From NCBI GenBank assembly GCA_007695005.1, contig REEQ01000047.1:1-42721 (forward strand): DNA of 42,721 bases, given 5' to 3'. Under the pieces are notes generated by a model, which had not been told where the DNA came from, did not search any database, and saw only the letters and a program-made list of their open reading frames with translations. This document shows, piece by piece, positions 34,701 through 42,721 of the stretch. The position numbers and the translations under genes were made by a program. Each line of letters begins with the position of its first letter. The first letter of the stretch is position 1. The stretch comes from Wenzhouxiangellaceae bacterium (GTDB lineage Bacteria > Pseudomonadota > Gammaproteobacteria > Xanthomonadales > Wenzhouxiangellaceae).

Positions 34701-35480
34701 GTGGACTATGCCCTGATTCTGACTGTACTGACCCTGGCCTGTGGCATTTTGTGGGCCATCGACCATGTTCGCCGTCGACGTCGACCGCAGGGTATCGAGG
34801 ACGGCCTGGCCGGGCGCACTATCGAACTGGCCGGGTCGATTTTCCCGGTGTTGCTGCTGGTTCTGATCATTCGATCATTCGTATTCGAGCCGTTCAAGAT
34901 CCCTTCCGGCTCGATGATCCCAACCCTTTTGATTGGTGACTTCATCGTCGTCAACAAGTTTTCCTACGGACTGCGTCTGCCGGTAGTGAACAAGCGTATC
35001 GTCAGTCTGGGTGATCCCGAGCGCGGCGATGTGATGGTGTTTCGTTTCCCCGAGGATACCCGGGTCAACTACATCAAGCGTGTCATTGGCCTGCCGGGCG
35101 ACACCATCACCTACCGTAACAAGATTCTGTTCGTCAATGGTGAGCCGATCGTCCAGGACCAGCAGGGCCTGTGGGAAGGCGAGGGGCGCAACCGCAACCT
35201 GCCTGGCCGGCGCCCGCAGCTGCGCCAGGAGTTTCTCGGCGAAGATCCGCACAACATCCTGGTGCACCCCGATCAGCCGGCCCGCCAGACACAGACCTGG
35301 GTGGTCCCGGAAGGCCACTACTTCGTGTTGGGCGACAATCGGGATCACTCGCTCGACTCCAGGGCATGGGGCTTTGTTCCGGAGGAGAACCTGGTGGGAA
35401 GGGCGACGAGGATCTGGATGCACTGGGACTGCAGCCGCGGTTGCATCGACTTCCGCCGAATCGGTGATAAGATTATCTGA
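34701..35480 (+). CDS. lepB: Signal peptidase I
   Basis: 259-residue inner-membrane protease that removes signal peptides from exported proteins. Two N-terminal hydrophobic segments (about 2-20 and 43-60) flank a basic loop. The catalytic dyad is Ser71 (PSGSMIPTL) and Lys126 (VNYIKRVIGLPGD), with the later box GDNRDHSLDSRAWGFV intact. The start is GTG at 34701, 13 bases after lepA, with only a weak ribosome binding site. Confidence 0.97.
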   Translation: MDYALILTVLTLACGILWAIDHVRRRRRPQGIEDGLAGRTIELAGSIFPVLLLVLIIRSFVFEPFKIPSGSMIPTLLIGDFIVVNKFSYGLRLPVVNKRIVSLGDPERGDVMVFRFPEDTRVNYIKRVIGLPGDTITYRNKILFVNGEPIVQDQQGLWEGEGRNRNLPGRRPQLRQEFLGEDPHNILVHPDQPARQTQTWVVPEGHYFVLGDNRDHSLDSRAWGFVPEENLVGRATRIWMHWDCSRGCIDFRRIGDKII

Positions 35481-35538
35481 ATGGTGCCGGGCTTGATCGT
35501 CGGGCCGAGCAGTATGGAAAACAAATGAGGGATTGCAG

Positions 35539-35907
35539 ATGACGGCGATGACACGCCAGCAGGGCTTGACCCTGGTAGGCTTCATTTTTGTACTGATTCT
35601 GGTGTTGTTTACGGTTTACATCGGGATCAAGCTGGTGCCGATCTACCTGAACCACTTTTCGGTAGTCAGTGACATGAAGGCCATTGCAGACGAGCCGGGT
35701 TCGGCCAATCTTCCGCCCAACACCATTCGACGCAATCTGATGACCCGCCTGCAAGTCAGCTATGTCACCAATGTGCGGCCCGAAAACATCAGCATCCAGA
35801 CAGGAAATCCGCCGCAGCTGGTTGTGGAATACGATGTCGAGGAACACCTGATCGGCAATATTGACGTGGTGGTCAGATTTCGACGTGTCCAGCCGCTACG
35901 AAACTGA
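35539..35907 (+). CDS. DUF4845 membrane protein
   Basis: 122-residue protein with one N-terminal transmembrane helix (about 9-30) preceded by RQQGLTL, giving a pilin-like appearance, and a periplasmic domain. This DUF4845 family is a regular neighbour of lepB and rnc in gammaproteobacteria; its function is unknown. The ATG at 35539 has GAGG 8 bases upstream; a TTG at 35533 also opens the frame. Its 3' end overlaps the likely start of rnc. Confidence 0.88.
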   Translation: MTAMTRQQGLTLVGFIFVLILVLFTVYIGIKLVPIYLNHFSVVSDMKAIADEPGSANLPPNTIRRNLMTRLQVSYVTNVRPENISIQTGNPPQLVVEYDVEEHLIGNIDVVVRFRRVQPLRN

Positions 35908-36616
35908 TACCAGGGACCATGTCCCCGGTATCGACCATCGCTTCCGGGATCCGAAACTGCTGGCCAGGGCGCTGACTCATCGCAGCTGTGGCCCGGGCCA
36001 TTACGAGCGGCTGGAGTTTCTTGGCGACAGCCTGCTGAATTTCATCGCAGCCGAATTGCTGTTTGCGCGGCGGCCTCATGCCACCGAAGGGGATCTCAGT
36101 CGGCTGCGGTCGCGACTTGTACGCGATGTCACGCTGGCTGAAATTGCCACCGACCTGAATCTCGGCCAGTACCTGCGCCTGGGTCTGGGTGAAATGAAGG
36201 CCGGTGGATTCCTGCGTGAGTCCATCCTGGCCGATGTGCTTGAAGCCATTATTGGCGCCGTTTATCTGGACGGCGGTTTCGAGGCCGCTCGGCACGTCAT
36301 CGAAGACCTGCTTGCGGAGCGTGAGCGCCAGCTGCCGGATGCCGACCTGCTTAAGGATCCCAAGACGCGCTTGCAGGAACTGCTGCAGGGTTCGGGCCAT
36401 GAATTGCCCGAGTACCAGGTCGTCGCTGAAAGCGGGGCGGATCATCGCAAGCGCTTCGAGGTCGAGTGCCGCGTTGGCGAGCTGGCGCCGGCGGTGCGCG
36501 CCGAGGCCGGCAGCCGCCGCAAGGCGGAACAGGCGGCGGCCAGGATCATGCATCGGCAGCTGCTTGAGCGCAATGCCGGAGCGACAACATTGCCCGGGGA
36601 GACTGGTTCTTCATGA
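35885..36616 (+). CDS. rnc: Ribonuclease III
   Basis: 243-residue double-strand-specific RNase that processes rRNA and regulates mRNAs. The signature ERLEFLGDSLLN (about 41-52, with catalytic Glu and Asp) and the second metal site region ESILADVLEAIIGAVYLDGG are intact. A double-stranded-RNA-binding domain occupies about 155-228. The GTG at 35885 gives the usual short N-terminus before IDHRFRDPKLLARALTH; a TTG at 35861 is an alternative. Either start overlaps DUF4845, so translation is coupled. It ends overlapping era (ATGA). Confidence 0.95.
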   Translation: MSSRYETDTRDHVPGIDHRFRDPKLLARALTHRSCGPGHYERLEFLGDSLLNFIAAELLFARRPHATEGDLSRLRSRLVRDVTLAEIATDLNLGQYLRLGLGEMKAGGFLRESILADVLEAIIGAVYLDGGFEAARHVIEDLLAERERQLPDADLLKDPKTRLQELLQGSGHELPEYQVVAESGADHRKRFEVECRVGELAPAVRAEAGSRRKAEQAAARIMHRQLLERNAGATTLPGETGSS

Positions 36617-37503
36617 ATCAAACGCGTTTTGGACACGTCGCCTTGCTTGGGCGTCCGAATGTGGGCAAGTCGACCTTGCTCAATGCCCTGGTCGGAGAAC
36701 ATCTGGCGATCGTCACTCACAAGCCGCAGACCACGCGGCACCGAATCGTCGGCATCCTGACCGAGACGCGCGGGCAGGTTGCCTTCGTCGATACCCCGGG
36801 TCTGCACAAGCGTCGTGACCATGCTTTGAATCGGCGCCTGAACCGGATTGCGGCCGATACCAGTGCCGGTGTCGACCTGCTGGTGCTGGTGCTTGATGCC
36901 ACTCATCTGACCGACGAGGACGAGCTGGCGCTGGCTCAGGTGCGGGCCCATGACGGTCCGGCGATTCTCGCATTCAACAAGATCGACCTGCTGGAGGATC
37001 GCTCGCGCTTGCTGCAGATGACCGGGAAACTGAGCGCGAAGGCTGACTTTGCCGCCGTTGTCTACCTCTCGGCCGAGCGCCGGAAAGGTCTGGACGATCT
37101 GCTCGATGAGGTTTTCAGACTGCTGCCGGAAGGGGCGCCGCAATATCCCGAAGACTCGTTTACTGATCGGTCGGAGCGTTTCCTGGTCGCCGAACTGGTC
37201 CGGGAGCAGCTGATGCTGCAGTTGCATCAGGAAATCCCCTATGGTTTGACCGTGGTCATCGAACGTTTTGAGCGGCAGCCACGTCGAATCGAGATCAATG
37301 CCCTGATCCTGGTCGCCGAAGACCGTCACAAAGGTATGGTTATCGGTCGTCAAGGCCAGGTCCTGAAGCGGGTGGGCTCCCGGGCCAGGCAGGCGGCTGC
37401 GCGGCTGCTGGACGCTCCGGTGCACCTGGAGCTGCATGTCAAGACGCGATCCGGCTGGATGGACGATGACGGCTCGCTAGATGAACTGGGCTATGGTCGG
37501 TGA
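36613..37503 (+). CDS. era: GTPase Era
   Basis: 296-residue GTPase needed for 16S rRNA maturation and 30S assembly. G1 is GRPNVGKSTL (13-22), G2 region QTTRHRIVGI, G3 DTPGLH, and G4 NKID. The C-terminal KH domain includes KGMVIGRQGQVLKRVG, which binds the 3' end of 16S rRNA. Its start overlaps rnc and its end overlaps recO, both by four bases. Confidence 0.98.
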   Translation: MNQTRFGHVALLGRPNVGKSTLLNALVGEHLAIVTHKPQTTRHRIVGILTETRGQVAFVDTPGLHKRRDHALNRRLNRIAADTSAGVDLLVLVLDATHLTDEDELALAQVRAHDGPAILAFNKIDLLEDRSRLLQMTGKLSAKADFAAVVYLSAERRKGLDDLLDEVFRLLPEGAPQYPEDSFTDRSERFLVAELVREQLMLQLHQEIPYGLTVVIERFERQPRRIEINALILVAEDRHKGMVIGRQGQVLKRVGSRARQAAARLLDAPVHLELHVKTRSGWMDDDGSLDELGYGR

Positions 37504-38234
37504 GTCGGGTCGAACGACAGCCGTGCTGGGTGCTGCACAGAACGCCCTGGCGCGAATCCAGCCTGCTGGCTGAGGTGTTCAGCGCGCAGATGGGTCGACT
37601 GGGCCTGGTCGCCCGCGGCGCCCGCGGCGCCCGCTCGCCCTGGCGCGGTCTGATCGAACCTTTCGTACCGCTGGAGGCGGGTTGGTCGCGACGCGGCGAG
37701 ATGGGGACGTTGATGGAGCTCGAGCCCATCGGCGATGCGATCCGTCTGACCGGGCGCGCCCTGTGGTGCGGTCTGTATGCCAATGAACTGCTGCTGCGTC
37801 TGACGGCGCGTGATGATCCAGCGCCAGAGCTGTTTGCCGCCTACACCGAGCTGTTGCTCGGCATGAATACGGAGCTGGAGCTGGGGCTGATCCTGCGTCG
37901 CTTCGAGCTGTCGGTGCTTGAAGCGCTGGGTGTGGTCCCGGATCTGGCGACCGAGGCCGATGGTAGTCGGGCGGTGCTTGCAGAGGGCTTGTACCAGGTC
38001 CGGCCCGAGTCCGGGCCGGTGGCGGCCAGCCGGCCCGGCAGCGATGTTTTCGAAGGCAGGCTGCTGTTGGCCCTGGCAGCCGGCCGTCTGGATGACGCCG
38101 AGCTGGCCCGGGCAGCGCGCCCGCTGACCCGCTTGCTACTTGATCATCAGCTGGGTGGTCGGCTCTTGCACACCCGGTCGCTTTTTCAACGACGTACGGC
38201 CGCGACGGGCGGCCCACGGGGAGAAACTCAATGA
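37500..38234 (+). CDS. recO: DNA repair protein RecO
   Basis: 244-residue RecF-pathway mediator that helps load RecA and anneals single strands. The N-terminal OB fold ([37 protein letters not shown]) and the helical C-terminal domain ([19 protein letters not shown]) match the family. The start is a GTG overlapping the era stop (GTGA), and its end overlaps pdxJ (ATGA). The zinc-binding Cys of some RecO proteins are absent, as is common in this group. Confidence 0.94.
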   Translation: MSRVERQPCWVLHRTPWRESSLLAEVFSAQMGRLGLVARGARGARSPWRGLIEPFVPLEAGWSRRGEMGTLMELEPIGDAIRLTGRALWCGLYANELLLRLTARDDPAPELFAAYTELLLGMNTELELGLILRRFELSVLEALGVVPDLATEADGSRAVLAEGLYQVRPESGPVAASRPGSDVFEGRLLLALAAGRLDDAELARAARPLTRLLLDHQLGGRLLHTRSLFQRRTAATGGPRGETQ

Positions 38235-38968
38235 GCCGATTACTGCTGGGCGTGAATATCGATCATGTGGCCACCTTGCGCCAGGCGCGCCGTGGCCACG
38301 CACCTTCGGTGGTGCAGGCGGCCTTGCTGGCCGAACAGGCGGGTGCCGATGCGATCACGATTCATCTGCGCGAGGATCGGCGCCATATTCAGGATCGCGA
38401 TGTCGAGTTGTTGTCCGAAGTCATCGGCACGCGGATGAATCTGGAGCTTGCGGTCACCGACGAGATGCTGGCTGTGGCCGAGCGGATACGCCCCAGTGAT
38501 GTCTGCCTGGTGCCGGAAAGGCGCGAGGAGCTGACCACGGAAGGTGGCCTGGACGTGATTGCAGCAGCCTCCCGGGTCACGGCCGCCTGCCGTCGGCTGC
38601 ATGAGGCAGGAATCAGGGCCAGTCTGTTCATTGACCCGGAGACGACCCAGCTGGAGGCGGCGCGCGACTGCGGCGCGCCGGTGGTCGAACTGCACACCGG
38701 GGCCTATGCCGAAGCACGCGGTGACGCTCAGTCCCGGGAGCTTGAACGGATTAGCGCAGCGGTCGCCCATGGCCGCAAGCTGGGGCTGGTGGTGAATGCC
38801 GGTCACGGCCTGAACTATCACAATGTCCAGGCGGTGGCCGTCCTGGACGGCCTGCGAGAGCTCAATATCGGCCACGCGATCGTGGCTCGGTCGGTGTTTG
38901 TCGGTCTGGAACAGGCGGTATGTGAAATGAAGCGCCTGATGGATAGCGCCAAGCCCCTGTCAGCCTGA
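38231..38968 (+). CDS. pdxJ: Pyridoxine 5'-phosphate synthase
   Basis: 245-residue TIM-barrel enzyme joining 1-deoxyxylulose 5-phosphate and 3-amino-2-oxopropyl phosphate to form pyridoxine 5'-phosphate. Visible motifs are [17 protein letters not shown] at the N-terminus, [42 protein letters not shown] and [11 protein letters not shown] near the phosphate site. It is the last gene of the block and converges on the TatT-like gene with an 8-base gap. Confidence 0.98.
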   Translation: MSRLLLGVNIDHVATLRQARRGHAPSVVQAALLAEQAGADAITIHLREDRRHIQDRDVELLSEVIGTRMNLELAVTDEMLAVAERIRPSDVCLVPERREELTTEGGLDVIAAASRVTAACRRLHEAGIRASLFIDPETTQLEAARDCGAPVVELHTGAYAEARGDAQSRELERISAAVAHGRKLGLVVNAGHGLNYHNVQAVAVLDGLRELNIGHAIVARSVFVGLEQAVCEMKRLMDSAKPLSA

Positions 38969-38976
38969 AGGGGGCG

Positions 38977-39861
38977 TCAATGCCCGCCGAGCAGGCGGCG
39001 AGCGTCTCTCTGTACGTAAACGTTCCAGCGATACGGGCTGTCAACGGCCGCCGGATCCTGGGCTACGATCCAGCGCAGTTCATCCAGCCTGGCCTGCTCG
39101 TCGCCCATCAGCGGGTGCAGGTAGCGGGCTCTCCCCCAGTGGGGCAGTAGGGAAACTCCAGGGGTGGCCACCGCCTGCTCGATCAACTCCGCGGCCCGCT
39201 GCAGGTTGCCCCCGGCAATGACCGGGGTAGCGATATAGAAGATGGCCAGCGAAAAGGGAACCAACCCGTATTCGTAGTAGGGATCCAGCTCCAGCGCCCG
39301 CTCCATCATCAGGCGCAGATCTTCCAGGCCGCGAAAATTCCTGACTCGTCCCAACGCACTCATGCCTTCGTCGAAAAGGTAGGAGGTGGCCGTGGCCCAG
39401 ACCACCATTGCGGAAACATCCTCGCGCTCAAGTTGGGCAGCGGCTAGTCCTGGTCGTTTGCCCGCCGCCAGCGCGAGTCGGAATCCTGGGCGTTGCAGCA
39501 GCACACTTTCAGCGTGCTGCTGCGCGGTGATGAAGTGCGCTCGCTTTTCCCGTCGACTGCGCGCATGAGCGGCCCCGTAGAGCACTTCGGCCTCGGCCAG
39601 GTCGATCAGAACCTGGCGGTTGGCCGGTGCGGATTGGCGAAGATTTTCCAGTCGTTTGATGGCTGCGGCCAATAAAGGGGCTTCCCCCGCTCTGGCCAGC
39701 AATTCCTGAATTGCTGCCAGCTCAGTCTCGTCGGCATCTGCAGATGCTGTCGTCGGTTCGGCTTGCCACTGTCCTGCGGTGCTGGCGCAGCCTGACAGCG
39801 CGAGTGTGCATGTCAGCGCGGCGAGCAGGGAGATGAAAGGGCCTGCCGCGCGCGTGCTCAA
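38977..39861 (-). CDS. TatT-like (TRAP transporter T-component family) lipoprotein
   Basis: 294-residue predicted lipoprotein; the lipobox LALSGC at about 19-24 follows a hydrophobic stretch. The helical repeats, with RLMMERALELDPYYEYGLV and IATPVIAGGNLQRAAEL, match TatT, a periplasmic TPR-like partner of TRAP transporters in some bacteria. The best start is TTG at 39861, overlapping the upstream stop as TTGA, with GGAG 6 bases before it. It is therefore coupled to the REC-Hpt gene. No TRAP permease genes are in the window. Confidence 0.78.
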   Translation of the reverse strand: MSTRAAGPFISLLAALTCTLALSGCASTAGQWQAEPTTASADADETELAAIQELLARAGEAPLLAAAIKRLENLRQSAPANRQVLIDLAEAEVLYGAAHARSRREKRAHFITAQQHAESVLLQRPGFRLALAAGKRPGLAAAQLEREDVSAMVVWATATSYLFDEGMSALGRVRNFRGLEDLRLMMERALELDPYYEYGLVPFSLAIFYIATPVIAGGNLQRAAELIEQAVATPGVSLLPHWGRARYLHPLMGDEQARLDELRWIVAQDPAAVDSPYRWNVYVQRDARRLLGGH

Positions 39862-40631
39862 AGCCGCTCCTGCAAGGCCTGTTCGGTGGCGCGTGCGACG
39901 CGCAGGAAATCCAGATAGCCGGTCCCGGGAGATGAGTCCAGGCCGCTGTCGAGGCAGCGTCGCAGGCTGCGGCAGCTTCCTCCGAAACGGATCGCCCCGG
40001 CATAGCCGGCAGCTCCGGCCCATTGATGCAGCAGGGCGCTGGCCTGGTCGAATTGTCCTTGCCGCATCATTTCATCAAGGCGAGGCAGGCCGGACTGCAA
40101 TTCTTCGACCAGCATGGCGGTCAGGCGCCTGGCCAGGTCGGCATCGTGGTTCGCCGCATCGAGGGCGCGCTTGTGGTCAAGCAGGCGTGATTGTTGCTCA
40201 TCGACCAGCCGGCCACTCCGATGGCGGCTTCCAGGCTGAAGCAAGTCATTGATGGCGCTGACCAGATCGGGCAGGGTAATCGGTTTGTTGAGGTAGGCAT
40301 CGATTCCGGCATTGAGCAGGCGGTTGCGCTCTTCGGGGCGCGTGTCGGCGGTCAGAATGATCATCCGCGCCGCCGCCGACGCGCTGTCCAGATCGCGTAT
40401 CCTGTTGGCCGTGGCAAGACCGTCCATCCGCGGCATGTGCAGGTCAAGCAGAATGACATCGAAATCAGTCGACTGGCACAGTGCTATCGCTTCGGCGCCG
40501 TTCGCGGCCAGGCTGACATTGCCGGCCAGCCGGGCGAGGCCGGTGCTCAGGAATTCCCGATTGATTTCATGGTCGTCGACCACGAGAATCGCCAGATCGG
40601 CCAGGCTGGATTGATCGGATGGGCTGTCCAT
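39858..40631 (-). CDS. Response-regulator receiver plus Hpt phosphotransfer protein
   Basis: 257-residue cytoplasmic signalling protein. The REC domain (about 12-132) has the acidic pair in VVDDHE, phosphoacceptor Asp63 (VILLDLHMPRMDG), the Thr in ILTADT and Lys in AYLNKPI. A C-terminal helical domain (about 150-250) resembles Hpt, with a candidate phospho-His at 202 (LLHQWAGAAGYAGA). There is no kinase or DNA-binding domain, so it would relay phosphate from or to a hybrid kinase encoded elsewhere. It is translationally coupled to the TatT-like lipoprotein and divergent from the YdbH-like gene with only 23 bases between starts. Confidence 0.87.
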   Translation of the reverse strand: MDSPSDQSSLADLAILVVDDHEINREFLSTGLARLAGNVSLAANGAEAIALCQSTDFDVILLDLHMPRMDGLATANRIRDLDSASAAARMIILTADTRPEERNRLLNAGIDAYLNKPITLPDLVSAINDLLQPGSRHRSGRLVDEQQSRLLDHKRALDAANHDADLARRLTAMLVEELQSGLPRLDEMMRQGQFDQASALLHQWAGAAGYAGAIRFGGSCRSLRRCLDSGLDSSPGTGYLDFLRVARATEQALQERL

Positions 40632-40654
40632 CGCCTAACTATACCCCCGCCACG

Positions 40655-42643
40655 ATGGCGATCAAGTGGATGCTGTTGTTCGCGTGGCTGTCCTTGGTCA
40701 CTACCACGGCAAGCGCAGCCGAGCTCAGCATCGACAGTGGTTCCGGCCGGGCCGGTGCCTTGAGCTGGGGTGCTTTTCAGGTCGATTGGCGTCCCAAGCA
40801 GGGCTGGCAGTTTCGGATCAGCGATCTGATGCTGGACGGCGAGCAGGGCTTGGGTGACTGGCGGCTCGACTGCCAGGCCGGTCCGGTGTCTGGTTCCCTG
40901 GCTTGCGAGGACGGCCGCCTGGCCTGGATCCTGGATGATCAAACCATGCTTGAAGCCAGGGTCGATGTTGCCTCGGATGCGGACCATTGGCAGGCCAGGC
41001 TCAGCGGTAGCGGCTGGCAGCTCGAGGCCAGGCTGCCCATGGCGACGCCGGCCGAGCTGAGTGCCGAGCTGGTTCTGGATGATTTCCCGCTGGAAGCATT
41101 GCCGGCCCGGATCCTCGAGTGGGCCGGGCTGTCCATGCTGGCGGGAAAGTTGAGCGGCTCGGTCGAGGTCGCGCCGCGGCAGCCGGCTCGGGCCGCGTTG
41201 CTGATTTCCGAACTGGCTCTCGACACGGTAGACGGCGCGGTAGCTGCCGATGGCGTCGTTCTGGCCCTGGACCTTCAGCTTGAGCTTGATGAAGATACCC
41301 AGAGCGTCACCGTGGCGCTGGAGCAGCGTGCCGGTGAGATCCTGGCGGGTCCGGTGTACTTGCCCGCCCCCGAGCAGCACTTGCAGCTGAGTCTGCAGGC
41401 CCGACGCCTCGGACCTGACATCATTTCCCTGCAAGACATCCGGCTGCTGGATGGCACGGCCATGCGCGCGGCTGGCCAGGCTGAGTTGCTGCTCGATGAA
41501 GAAGTCTGGGTGCTGAACTCGCTGGCCCTGGATCAGGTGCTCCTGCAGCTGCCCGGCTTCTGGCAGCGTTGGGCCGAGGGCTTTGCCGCCCAGGTTGGCT
41601 TTGGGGATATCGACAGTGCCGGGCGGATCGAGGCAACCGTGGCCTGGAGTCGGAGCGACGGTATCCAGGCCAGGGCGTGGCTGGATGCTATTGAACTGCA
41701 GGATCCCGCTGAAAGGTTGGCCCTGTCCCGCCTGGACGGCGAGATGCGATGGGGGCAGCGTGGGCTCGACAGTGAGCTTTCCTGGCAGACGCTGCTGGTT
41801 CACGGTCTGCCGTTCGGCGCATCCATCCTGCGTCTTGCCGCAGACGCCGGCGGCACCCGCCTGGCAGAACCCTTGCAGATGCCGCTGCTCGATGGTGCCG
41901 TGGTGATTGAACAGTTTTCCTGGCAGCCGGCCGATGCAGGGAATGAAGGTAACTCTGGAGGGCTGCGCATGGATGCCCGGATCAAGCCGCTAAGCCTTGC
42001 CCGTCTGACCAAAGTCCTGGGCTGGCCGGAGTTTGGTGGCGTGCTGTCCGGCGAGTTTCCCGGCATCGTCTATGTTGATGAACAGCTGCGCTTTACTGGC
42101 GGCATTGCCGTACAGGCTTTTTCCGGTACCGTGGTGCTGGACGATCTGGTGATAGAGCGGCCGTTCGGTACCCTGCCGGCCCTGTCTGCCCAGGTCGAGA
42201 TCACGCGACTGGATCTGCTGGAGCTGACCGGGGCCTTCAATTTCGGTCGTATGGAAGGTGAGATTTCCGGCTGGATGCGGGACCTGAGGCTGCTGGACTG
42301 GCGTCCGGTGGCAATGGATGCCCGCTTCTATACCCATGAAGACGCCCGGCGCCGTCGCATCAGCCAGCGCGCAGTAGACAACCTCTCCAGCCTTGGCGGG
42401 GCGGGCGGGGCGCTGATTACGGGGACGGTGCTCCGGGTGTTTGATGATTTCCCGTATCGTCGGGCTGGTCTGGCTTGTCGCCTGGCCAACAATATCTGCC
42501 ATATTGACGGCGTGGCCCGGCATGAGTCGGGCGGCTTCTACATCGTCGAAGGCCGATCCCTGCCGCGGCTGGATATCATCGGTCATCGCCGTCTGGTCGA
42601 CTGGCCGCAGCTGATCTCCCAGCTGGAGTCAATGCTGGATTGA
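40655..42643 (+). CDS. AsmA/YdbH-like envelope protein
   Basis: 662-residue exported protein with a signal peptide (hydrophobic about 5-17, likely cut near ASAAEL) followed by long beta-rich sequence of the kind seen in AsmA-clan envelope proteins. The C-terminal region (from about 480: LPALSAQVEITRLDLLELTG, then FYTHEDARRRRISQRAV) resembles the YdbH / dicarboxylate-transport domain. In that clan, large members bridge the membranes for phospholipid transport; this one is shorter, so a similar role is only a guess. The frame opens at 40619, but the ATG at 40655 starts the signal peptide. The 78 bases after its stop show nothing recognisable. Confidence 0.72.
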   Translation: MAIKWMLLFAWLSLVTTTASAAELSIDSGSGRAGALSWGAFQVDWRPKQGWQFRISDLMLDGEQGLGDWRLDCQAGPVSGSLACEDGRLAWILDDQTMLEARVDVASDADHWQARLSGSGWQLEARLPMATPAELSAELVLDDFPLEALPARILEWAGLSMLAGKLSGSVEVAPRQPARAALLISELALDTVDGAVAADGVVLALDLQLELDEDTQSVTVALEQRAGEILAGPVYLPAPEQHLQLSLQARRLGPDIISLQDIRLLDGTAMRAAGQAELLLDEEVWVLNSLALDQVLLQLPGFWQRWAEGFAAQVGFGDIDSAGRIEATVAWSRSDGIQARAWLDAIELQDPAERLALSRLDGEMRWGQRGLDSELSWQTLLVHGLPFGASILRLAADAGGTRLAEPLQMPLLDGAVVIEQFSWQPADAGNEGNSGGLRMDARIKPLSLARLTKVLGWPEFGGVLSGEFPGIVYVDEQLRFTGGIAVQAFSGTVVLDDLVIERPFGTLPALSAQVEITRLDLLELTGAFNFGRMEGEISGWMRDLRLLDWRPVAMDARFYTHEDARRRRISQRAVDNLSSLGGAGGALITGTVLRVFDDFPYRRAGLACRLANNICHIDGVARHESGGFYIVEGRSLPRLDIIGHRRLVDWPQLISQLESMLD

Positions 42644-42721
42644 CCTAGTGGTCCACGCGGAAAATTAGGTAACACTCAGAGCCACTGTGCCGGTGCGAAT
42701 CAAGGCGCGTTTCGCCGGGAA

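Noticed and set aside
1-42721. CRISPR arrays, tRNA/rRNA genes, insertion sequences
   Set aside because: No regularly spaced repeats, no cloverleaf-like or rRNA sequence and no transposase-like protein were noticed; a computed scan would be more sensitive.

Overview
The window is a GC-rich chromosomal segment of a gammaproteobacterium. Evidence is the fused aspartokinase/homoserine dehydrogenase ThrA, the rpoE-rseA-rseB-rseC-mucD-lepA-lepB-DUF4845-rnc-era-recO-pdxJ block, and class-2 PyrD. The secreted protein tail ending in FIFHDRFEED resembles tails I associate with Xanthomonadales or Wenzhouxiangellaceae-like bacteria; the family assignment is a guess. I saw no tRNA, rRNA, CRISPR array or insertion sequence.

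Layout. 60-7834: threonine biosynthesis on the minus strand (thrA-thrB coupled), with thrC cut off from thrB by two plus-strand genes, a ZIP metal transporter and a secreted seven-repeat propeller protein. 7947-13132: a short-form AMP nucleosidase, a UPF0324/YeiH-type membrane protein, a secreted S9 peptidase and the heat-shock sigma factor RpoH, closed by a clear intrinsic terminator. 13212-23700: a class II lanthipeptide locus. 23713-28292: a PhyH-type dioxygenase, murB and pyrD in one minus-strand run, then an ALDH7-type dehydrogenase. 28572-32789: the sigma-E envelope-stress operon. 32882-38968: the lepA to pdxJ translation/RNA block. 38977-42643: a TatT-like lipoprotein coupled to a REC-Hpt phosphorelay protein, and a divergent AsmA/YdbH-like protein.

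The centrepiece is the lanthipeptide locus. A 55-residue precursor gene (16199-16366, minus) is easily missed. It has a double-glycine leader and a 25-residue core with four Cys but only three Ser/Thr. It sits just upstream of a LanM synthetase (13212-16070), separated by a perfect 12-bp stem-loop. A divergent plus-strand operon carries two HlyD-type adaptors, a C39-peptidase ABC exporter, a gluconate-2-dehydrogenase-subunit-3-like small protein, a GMC flavoprotein and a pirin-family cupin. The genes are overlapping or nearly abutting. The two operons are driven from back-to-back candidate promoters whose -35 boxes form a perfect inverted repeat. The likely order of events is: LanM dehydrates and cyclises the core, the flavoprotein pair (and perhaps pirin or the nearby dioxygenase) tailors it, and the C39 exporter removes the leader and exports the product with the adaptors. 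No dedicated immunity genes or regulator are visible. The combination of LanM with a two-part gluconate-dehydrogenase-like oxidase and pirin is the most unusual feature of the window.
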